Below, piece by piece: positions 55,693 to 64,000 of a DNA stretch of 64,000 bases (its first letter is position 1; each line of letters opens with the position of its first letter). Source of the stretch: Argentina anserina (lineage: Eukaryota > Streptophyta > Magnoliopsida > Rosales > Rosaceae); contig NC_065878.1 of NCBI RefSeq assembly GCF_933775445.1, forward strand, positions 5,726,001 to 5,790,000. The letters run 5' to 3'. The notes under the pieces were generated by a model. The model did not search any database, was not told the origin of the DNA, and saw only the letters and a list, made by a program, of their open reading frames with translations. The position numbers were made by a program, and so were the translations under genes.

Positions 55693-56430
55693 TGGCTGGT
55701 CTAGTAAAGGTCAAATACTGTAAACAACCAACAATACTTCTAAATTGAGTAGCATCATGATTCTGCAGAGGAATACCATCATGCATTGAAAGTTTCTGAC
55801 CAGACCTGCATGGAGTACGTAGTATGAGTATGACACTCATTTAGACCTGCTTTATGTAAAAGATCCTTGGCATACTTCTGCTGAGATACAAACAGTCCGT
55901 TATGCATATATTTAATCTCAAGACCTAAAAAAAAGTGAAGCAGGCCCAAGTCTTTCATGTCAAATTCTTCCAACAGAGCACACTTGATTGTAGTGACCAC
56001 AAAATCACAAGAACCAGTAATAATGATTTCATTAACATATAATAAAAGAAAGACATAGCTAGAACCATCACGCTTTATAAACAAGCTTGCATCAGCATAT
56101 GAGACAAAGAAACCAATAGAGGGAAGAAAATTGGTAAATCTTTCATTCCATGCTCTAGGAGCCTGCTTAAGGCCATAGAATGATTTGTTTAGCTCGCAAA
56201 CAAGATTAGGACAATATGAATTAAGAAAGCCACCTGGTTAAGTCTTATAGACCTCCTCATTTAAAATTCCATGAAGAAAAGCATTTTTGACATCCATTTG
56301 ATGCAACTTCCAATTATGATGAGCAACAAGAGAGAGAATTAACCTGATTGTGGTATGTCTTACCACTGGAGAGAAGGTTTCTTCATAATCCACTCCATGC
56401 TCTTGACTGAACCCCCTAGCAACGGCCTCA
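55693..56430 (-). pseudogene. Copia-type reverse transcriptase fragment
   Basis: On the minus strand, from 56430 downward: [53 protein letters not shown], then the catalytic region LLLYVNEIIITG, where YVDD of the family is YVNE, and DLGLLHFFLGLEI. It continues to SIVGCLQYLTFTRP and is cut by the LTR at 55692. A stop replaces a residue after EEVYKT. Both the changed catalytic site and the stops show it is dead. Confidence 0.88.
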
Positions 56431-57424
56431 TTGTTCCATGATCATCAACCTTGCGCACATACTAGCCAAAGCTCTACCAAATTTCATACTCACCCTTCCA
56501 AGAAATTCTAAAACCGATTCCACCATTCTCCACCAATCTTTAGCTTCGAAGTACGATTGTGAAGAAGTTTCATTGCCTTAGAAAGCCATGGCTATACTTT
56601 GTGAGATCGCTTGATTGATAAAGTGTAACCATGATTCTCTCTATGTTTATTTCGGTTTTTAGTTTTTCTTGTTCTTGGTTGTGTATGTGTTCTGGTTATT
56701 GTAAACTTGTTTCGATTTTGTCTATGAGATAGTTACTTGTTTCAAATTATATAAAGTTGCGATTTTAGGTTTTTAGTTATATGAATTTCGGTTTCTGCCG
56801 TGATCTATTCTTGTGTGATTTCAAAAGTATATATATGTCATGTATACGCTTGTAGCATGATATTTAGGTTGTTGGGTTAAAGGCTTATGCCATGAATATG
56901 TTTATCTTTTCTATGTGATTTTCGGAATTGCATGATTGTTGATTAAGTAGGTAACAAGCTTAATGAATTCAATATGCGTGGCTTTGAAGTTGCATGGTAG
57001 GATAAGCATGTTAGATTTCGATTAGAACCTCTTGGAATGAATTGAATGTGTTAAGTGTCTATGTGTTTAGGTTACTGCTTAGGACCCTAATTGCATGATC
57101 CAACCTTAGTTATTCATGATAGTGTCTCGGCATGACTCTTAAAGGAGGACTGGATTCTGGTTTTCGGTTGCCTTCTATGATTTGTTTTGGTGATGTATTG
57201 TGTGTTGGTTGGTTGATCACATGTATATATTAGTTTAGGTTTTATTTTATGTTTTGATACCGATCCTATATATCAAACACTTTTATATCTTTATGAATTC
57301 GTTGTTAATGTTTGTGATTCTATGCCCTGGTTGGATCCTCGGTTTGTGAACGGTACCCTCTTGCTTTATACTAGTAACGATGCTTACATAGTTAAATATT
57401 GATGTCGAGTAGTCGAACTGATCA
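56428..57424 (+). repeat. 5' LTR of element D, start truncated
   Basis: It starts abruptly at CGGCCTCATTGTTCC after the copia remnant and ends CGAACTGATCA. The stretch 56428-57237 is almost identical to 61317-62126 (about six differences by eye in ~810 bp). It has the shared Athila LTR end (GTGAACGGTACCCTCTTGC). Confidence 0.85.
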
Positions 57425-57426
57425 AA

Positions 57427-57444
57427 TAGCGTCGTTGCCGGGGA
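57427..57444 (+). other. Primer-binding site of element D (tRNA-Asp type)
   Basis: TAGCGTCGTTGCCGGGGA, two changes (both G-to-A or C-to-T) from the intact site at 4366, two bases after the LTR end. Confidence 0.85.
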
Positions 57445-58916
57445 TCCATAAAGATGGATCCCAAATCTTTTAATTTCGAATTCACAGTTCATATTGTACA
57501 TTTGTATATTCTTATCTTATTTTCTTGTGACGTTTAGTAATTTTATCTTAGGATGTTGTTTTGATGATTGAGTGAATGATTGTTGTAGGTTGTAAATCGA
57601 ACGGAATAGGTAAAGTCCATTTTGTTAATATTAGCCTTAACCCCTCATGTTTTCTTCTAAAGTTTTTGCATGAGGTTGAGGGCGGCTTTTATTAACACTT
57701 GGAGATTTGTCTAACACCCAAGTTTGTTTCTAGCTGAGTAAGGGGCACACTCTTTCATTACCCTGGTGCATGGGACCAAAATTGGATCTCATAGAACTAT
57801 TGACCGACATACATCTCGGTGATGGAGTCGATAGGGGGCTTGCCCTCCGTAGTTCAACAAATGAGTCCTACCATGTGCACTATCTCTGAATTAGCTATTC
57901 AGCCTTCTGAAACAACGATTCAGACTTGTGTCTAAGCATCCATACTTAGGCCGCACATCCACCTTGGTTTACAACTTAGAATGAATCGATCATTTAATCG
58001 TTTGAATGACAACTTAAGAATGTAGAAGCATGAATTTGATTGAAAGACATTTGTGAAACTTTTTGAACGAAACCTTGAATGTTTCTTGTATGATTTTTGT
58101 ATTCTTTTATGCGACGAAGAAGTGGGAGAGTTCGACACTCTCATGCCACCACCAAAGATGGCGGTTCCTTCTAATGCCAAGGACGTTGTGTCCTTGTCCC
58201 ATGTTGATCATGCCATGCATGATAAGGTAAGTTTTCTAACTTGAGTTGATTAGTTTCAACTAATGTCCTTGCTTGTGTATATTCCCCAATAGTTTGAAGC
58301 TACCACCATTGTTTAACGGATCCATGGAGTAATTCAAGGAGATGACAAGATCAATTCCTAGTTCGATTAGGAGAGGAGTGGTCATGACACTCCTAGTCAA
58401 ACAAGGAAAGCGGCCGTGTGTCATCAAGAAGGAAATTTCCCATATGGATTGGGATTACCAAAGTAGAGAGAGAGAGAGATGGATTCCTAGTTGAGTTAGG
58501 AGAGGGAAGTTGCTGTGAAAAGAAGTCCTAGTTGAAATAGGAGAAGCCATTGCCGTATGTCTTCAATGAAGAAGTCCCATTCGGACTTGGATTCCAAGTA
58601 GGAGTGGGAGACGGTTTCTATGTCCTTGTAGGTTTTTTTCTACATCATGGAAAATGATTGAGATTGCTCTCTATATAGAGAGCACGGGTTCAACATAATT
58701 ATTCATTCTTTTTCCAAACACTCACGAGTTCATAAGAATGAGAGGAAGGCTACTACATTTTGTTCAATCATTTCATAAGAAGACTTTCAAGTGTGCAATG
58801 GAGGTGTTTGTGTTTCGTGAAGAAAACATGTTTCTAGAGAGAGACAGCCCTGCGTTTCATCCTAGGTGCATTGTGTTGCCGGATCCTAGGCATAATCATA
58901 ATCGTATGGAGGTTAC
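57445..58916 (+). other. Interior of element D, truncated
   Basis: 57590-57990 is the Athila leader also seen in A and B. From 58000 on there is no gag-like protein; the 63-codon frame 58053-58244 (MPPPKMAVPSNAKDVVS) recalls the linker after gag in element B (KKAVPSKDKEAES) only faintly. 58320-58910 has CTATATAGAGAGCACGG and repeated AGTCCTAGTTGAA-like words, resembling another LTR fragment. The frame 58738-58989 is unassigned. Confidence 0.55.
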
Positions 58917-60758
58917 TGATAGGAGCACAAAGTGTGACGTTCTTAATGCGTTTATGCCCTATTCTTACTCTTTGTTACCTCTTATTTAGTATGTTTTAGT
59001 TTCTTTTGTATGAATAATTGTCTAGGTAGAGCTTATATCATTATGAGTGAATTGATGATGAAATCGTGCTAAGTATTAAAAATCCTTGTTGAGATATGAT
59101 TCCTTGTTCGAGTAGAATTCATCCTTTTCTATTTCTTTGTTTCTAACGTACTTTTTCTTATTAGGAAATACAAATCCATGTTGGAGAAGGAAAGCAATCC
59201 TGGTTCCACAAGGAAAGAGAAGAAGATATGCACTTAAAAGCCCAATCCATGCAAGAATCAAAATGCTGTCATATATGGATAGCTCTGATCGAATTAGAAG
59301 ACGTACCATATATGGATAAAAAGCTGTGTGAGTCTAGTTTCTGTAGGATTCAGAATTAAATCAATACCTTATTCCTACAGGGAGATATGACTCAGAGGTC
59401 CAGCGGGCTCAGAATTATCTCAGTCATTGATTTGCTTTTGATCCTAGGGCTATGAGGGAAACTTGGGACCTTATTTCTCCTACATATAGAGCAAAATCTA
59501 TATCAGAATCTCCATAAATTCCTGCACCAAACCCTGCACCAAAGAATGTCAAAGAAGGCATGCAGCAAATTAATGAGAAGAGTGCAGATCATCCAACTTT
59601 GACGGGCTCCCCTGGACAGCTCACAATGACTCAGAAAATGCATTATATATGGATGAAAAGCTATGGGAGTCTATTTTCAAATGCGGTTGGAATCAGCTCA
59701 ATATCTATTTTCTAGAGAAAGTTATGGCGATAACAAGGCACAAAAGTCAGGTTTGCCGAATTGAAAAAGTCAGGTTTGCCAGAACAAGGGTCAAAGATCA
59801 AATCTGCCGAATTGAGAAAATCTAGGAAACCTTAACCAATTTGGTTTCAACTTTGTGGACTTTGTGGCCAGGCTCCCTTGGGTTTCTTCCTCTATATATA
59901 GCACCTCATTTCCACAGAAAAAGATCATCAACCTTGCAGACAAGTATAGCCAAAACTTTGCCCAAACAGTTTCATTCACCAAGAACCATAGAATCCGAAT
60001 TCACCACCCTTCACCATATTTTCTGTCCAAAGCTTGGGAGTCTAGGATACCATACTGTTGAAGATTTTGTGCTATCTTTATAAGGAACCTTGGGAGGAGA
60101 ATTATAAAGTGTAATTCTATGATCTTCATGTTTAGTTTTCGGGTTTTTATGTTATTGTTCTTGGATGATTTATGTTTAGGTTTTGTTAAAGTTATTTTTA
60201 TTCTTGTCTATGAGATATTTGTATTTTCAATTGACATGATGAATTAAAGATTTTAATTTTTATTCAATGATTTTAGGTTTTATGCCATGAGTTTCTGTTT
60301 ATTTATTTAAATGATTTTCGGTGTGTTCTTACTTATGTGTGTGATTGATACCCGGAAGTTGACGTTGCATGTGTAATAATCAAAAGTTATAAATGATTTT
60401 GATACTTGGGAGTTGATTAATTGTTTGTTCTTTGTCACCTTCACCAATTATTGCCTAGGTTCGGTTAGACTTGTGCCTTTGAATATGTTAATTTCTCTAT
60501 GTGATACGTAATTGCATGATGGGTTAGTATGTTAGATTTCGAATGAGGCCGGGGCTAAGTTCGAATGTGTTAAAGTGTCACTGAGTTAGGAACCATGGGA
60601 GGATCTTAACTACATAACTGATTTTAGGATGTATATATTAGTTATGAACCTTACGGCATGAACTTAAATGAGAGTAGATTTCGTTACCTTTGTTCTTATG
60701 TTATTTGTTTGGTAATTGCTTATGTGTTGGTTGGTTGATCACATGTATATATTAGTTT
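58917..60758 (+). repeat. LTR E (C-type Athila LTR), 3' end missing
   Basis: It starts TGATAGGAGCACAAAG and follows LTR C, with ACCCGGAAGTTGA at 60350-60362 and ACTTGGGAGTTGA at 60404-60416. About 230 bp of the interior near 59580 (present in LTR C) are deleted. It ends within the conserved block at ATATATTAGTTTAG (60758) and changes directly into the start of a D-type LTR. TATA candidate at 59893-59901. Confidence 0.82.
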
Positions 60759-62128
60759 AGGAGCACAAAGTGTGACTTTCTTAATGTATATATGCCCTAT
60801 TCTTATGCTTTATTACTTCTTATTTAGTTGTTTTAGGTTCGTAATTGTCATTTGTGTGTTTTAGGTAGAGCTATGCCGAATTTGGATGAATTGATGATGA
60901 AATTATGCTAAGTGTTAGGAATCCTTATTTAGCTAGGATTCCTTACTCGACTAGGACTCTACTATTGTATTTTCATTCTTGCATATTCCTTAATTGTCGA
61001 TTTCTTTTCAGAAAAGACAAATCCTATTTGGACACAGAGTAGTGATGCCTGATGCATTCCTAATGAGACAAGGAAGTCATATCCGAGTTGGATGAGGAGA
61101 TGAGAGGCCGGCCTAGCCATTTCATATTTAAAGAAGGAGAGATGTCGTGCAGCCCCTATGTGTTTCCCAATTGGATTTGGTTTCCTACGTCAAGTTGAAT
61201 TTGGAGTGCATGAATCAAATTCCATATCAAAGAAGATTTCAGCTTCCCAATCCGATTCTATCTCCTAATTGGGAAAACAAAGCTATATTTTTAACTTTTA
61301 TATATAGAGGCACGGCCTCATTGTTCCATGATCATCAACCTTGCGCACATACTAGCCAAAGCTCTACCAAATTTCATACTCACCCTTCCAAGAAATTCTA
61401 AAACCGATTCCACCATTCTCCACCAATCTTTAGCTTCAAAGTACGATTGTGAAGAAGTTTCATTCCCTTAGAAAGCCATCGCTATACTTTGTGAGATCGC
61501 TTGATTGATAAAGTGTAACCATGATTCTCTCTATGTTTATTTCGGTTTTTAGTTTTTCTTGTTCTTGGTTGTGTATGTGTTCTGGTTATTGTAAACTTGT
61601 TTCGATTTTGTCTATGAGATAGTTACTTGTTTCAAATTATATAAAGTTGCGATTTTAGGTTTTTAGTTATATGAATTTCGGTTTCTGCCGTGATCTATTC
61701 TTGTGTGATTTCAAAAGTATATATATGTCATGTATACGCTTGTAGCATGATATTTAGGTTGTTGGGTTAAAGGCTTATGCCATGAATATGTTTATCTTTT
61801 CTATGTGATTTTCGGAATTGCATGATTGTTGGTTAAGTAGGTGACAAGCTTAATGAATTCAATATGCGTGGCTTTGAAGTTGCATGGTAGGATAAGCATG
61901 TTAGATTTCGATTAGAACCTCTTGGAATGAATTGAATGTGTTAAGTGTCTATGTGTTTAGGTTACTGCTTAGGACCCTAATTGCATGATCCAACCTTAGT
62001 TATTCATGATAGTGTCTCGGCATGACTCTTAAAGGAAGACTGGATTCTGGTTTTCGGTTGCCTTCTATGATTTGTTTTGGTGATGTATTGTGTGTTGGTT
62101 GGTTGATCACATGTATATATTAGTTTAG
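60759..62128 (+). repeat. D-type LTR, 3' end missing
   Basis: It enters at GAGCACAAAGTGTGACTTTC, a few bases inside the normal LTR start, and contains TATATATAGAGGC near 61303. From 61317 it matches the 5' LTR of element D almost perfectly. It stops at the same block, ATATATTAGTTTAG (62128), so the usual last ~300 bp are absent. Confidence 0.82.
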
Positions 62129-63369
62129 CTTCAATTAGAACCGCTTGGAATGAATCGAATGTGTTAAGTGTGTTAATAATGTCGCGCAAAGTTCTCCTAT
62201 TAAACTCTCACTATGCACACTGAGAGAATACAAATACATGATTTTAACCGTTTTAAAGTTTAGTTTATCACTGAAGATCATATCAGTAACAGATCAATGT
62301 AAACCAAATCTGTGTGCTCAGTCGATTGCATCAAACAAATGAACAGTTATGGTGAAAGTTAGTAGTCTCATGATTAACCATCAATTTCTTTAATGTAATG
62401 GACTATGAAAATGACTTTTATTTACATTAATCTGTGGCAGAGATGATCTTTATTGGTCTATTTAATTTTTCAACAGTTTAGATTTTCTTTTTACATTACG
62501 AAAAGTAGGCAAATGAGAGTGACTTCGGACGCACACATACATACTAGATTGAATCCAAGTTTTTTCCAAATTTTATTCACACAATCTTATATACTAAATA
62601 CACAATTTTATTATTTGATTCTATGAGTGTATTAAACTACTAAAAAAGATATTTATAGAACTCCAAACGTATTGAATGACAACCTTGAAACAAAATTGCA
62701 AATGAGGAGACGGAGTTCTCTCTTCTAGTCTCTTATCCAAGTCCAACTAGTATCATGACAACAATTTTGTTCTTCAACAAAAATGTCTTATTATAGGTCG
62801 TCACTCGTCAAATGAAGTAAACCTATAAAAGAAAACCATTACATATTTGATGAAAATGTGCGAATTTGTGTGCGAGCGCCATGCATGTGTAGGAAGGCTT
62901 GTACGTATAAACTGGTATTCAAATATTTGCTTTTAAAATATAGTGTCGTTCTGATCTAAAAGCTAGTAGAAAGAGAGCATGCATTCCGTCAGTTTTAGTT
63001 TTAAATCCATAGATGATGAGGCGTAATACAACCCTAAGCTCTTCCTTACTAATGAATTTCACAGTACATTGCTTGCTAATGAATTTCACAGTACATACTA
63101 ACATAAGGCCATGACGCAAAAAATGCTTTGAGAAAACACATATGGTCACGTTTGGTGCAGCTTATAAGCTGCTTAACTTATGAGAAGATGCGAAGTTAGT
63201 GTTTGGTAAATACATGTGGAAGCAATTTTTCTTATAAGCCTGGGGGTTTTCCCTTGAAAATTAGAAGTTACTCCAACTCTACTTCGGCTCATAAGCCAAA
63301 GTCAAAAAACATGTGGCACTGTAGCGATTAAATGATATTTTCAAAATACCATTGGGTGTCTTCCGAAGT
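62129..63369. other. Unassigned DNA with an inverted LTR start
   Basis: GTCGCGCAAAGTTCTCCTAT at 62181-62200 is the reverse complement of an Athila-type LTR start, like the right end of the inverted insertion at 27322, so a small inverted LTR fragment lies at 62129-62202. The rest looks unique. Around 63127-63320 are GTTTGGTGCAGCTTATAAGC and CTCATAAGCCAAAG, reminiscent of hAT-type MITE remnants, but I could not fix ends. No gene is seen. Confidence 0.4.
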
Positions 63370-63967
63370 TTCTACAAATTACCCACCTTACCCAATCTTC
63401 TCCTTCGAGCTCCAACTCTCTTTCTCTGGGTTCTCTCTCTCGATGCTCTCTGTAAAAGTGTACAACGTCCTTCCTCCGACGCCTCCGACGCCTCCGACGT
63501 TGCTATCGCTTGTGGTTACGAGTTGGATAAGAAGGTTTTGATCTGATTAGTTTGAATTCATTTGTCTATTTTCATTCATTTTGCTGATATTGAAACTGTC
63601 AGATTGGGTAATTGGTGTTGATCAATCTATGTTTATGAAAATAAGGATTTCTTGAAATCGAGTAGTTGGTTTTACATCCAGATCAGAATGAATCAATTTA
63701 CTTATTGCATAATTCTGTATTGATAATTTTTCTGCATAGTTTAATTGGATATAAATAGTGAAGATTACGATATAATTGAGTTTTGGTTGGGAGGAGTCTC
63801 TGAAATATGCATCTAAATCTCAAGTTCTAGGTTGATCGAATTTTCTATTTAGTTTTAGAAGAGAGTATAGACTCTAATTTTTACTCACATGTTGCAGAAA
63901 AGGGTAGCAGTTGAAGAAGACTAATGAACACCACTGTAGATTTCTCATTCCCATTCCCTCCTACAAG
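63370..63967 (+). CDS. Probable 5' end of a host gene (partial)
   Basis: A pyrimidine-rich leader (CTCTCTTTCTCTGGG, then three tandem CCTCCGACG) reaches GAAG/GTTTTG at 63534. A likely leader intron follows, 63535-63897, ending TGTTGCAG. The next exon carries ATG at 63924-63926 and reads MNTTVDFSFPFPPTR to a donor at 63967 (AAG/GTATAA). The gene would run off the right edge. The product is not recognised: fifteen residues are too few. The alternative is that an upstream frame (63332-63541 or 63352-63546) is the true start, which I find less likely because both are compositional and end in the intron. Confidence 0.4.
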
Positions 63968-64000
63968 GTATAACTTGATAGATTCCAATTGCATAAAGTT

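Noticed and set aside
63127..63345. hAT-type MITE
   Set aside because: The text is reminiscent of one, but neither clear inverted ends nor an 8-bp duplication could be read.

Overview
The window is nuclear DNA of a flowering plant, most likely a eudicot. It is AT-rich, has GT-AG introns, contains one intact six-exon gene for the ESCRT-III-like protein VPS60, and is otherwise packed with Athila-type Ty3/gypsy retrotransposons, solo LTRs, a TRIM, MITEs and a large tandem satellite. Nothing in it looks bacterial, organellar or viral in the strict sense.

Layout. 1-2513: a ~127-bp satellite array. 2511-10191: a non-autonomous Athila-like element (called A here), with near-identical LTRs around a non-coding interior, sitting inside the satellite. 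10192-21823: a second, larger satellite block that passes from 127-bp monomers through 23/46-bp sub-repeat expansions into higher-order repeats of up to 852 bp. 21824-23450: an LTR fragment followed by two fold-back MITEs. 23451-38279: a ~15-kb Athila element (B) with gag, protease, RT, RNase H and integrase, all broken, and carrying two nested LTR-type insertions. 38280-40346: an Emigrant-like MITE and unassigned DNA. 40347-49258: a conserved plant gene with an NTF2-like look, cut inside an exon by Athila element C (40458-47622, 5-bp target duplication TGTGC). 50049-51882: the VPS60 gene on the minus strand, convergent with the broken gene. 51991-56430: MITEs, an LTR with an initiator-Met primer site, a minus-strand TRIM, and a Copia remnant split by an LTR. 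56428-62128: a mosaic of Athila-like LTRs (D and E). 62129-64000: unassigned DNA and the probable 5' end (leader intron and first coding exon) of another host gene.

How the parts relate. Elements A, B and D share a primer-binding site matching the 3' end of tRNA-Asp and a common leader. Elements A, B and C share the 3' non-coding tail. All share the LTR start TGATAGGAGCAC and the last ~200 bp of the LTR, while the middle of the LTR differs between subfamilies. A contains no protein genes and would have needed proteins from relatives such as B or C. B and C are now dead (stops, frameshifts, deletions), so none of the visible copies could mobilise A today.

The most interesting signals are: (1) a short word repeated several times in the post-TATA part of each Athila LTR, with a different word in each subfamily; (2) the satellite hierarchy 23 bp to 138/150 bp to 852 bp, in which every unit length is a multiple of three, leaving one frame open for up to 677 codons; (3) a coding exon split by element C; (4) repeated LTR breakpoints at or beside the conserved block ATATATTAGTTTAG; (5) GA microsatellites that supply the pyrimidine tract of a VPS60 intron. 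All gene and family names come from reading the sequence and general family knowledge; no database search was possible.
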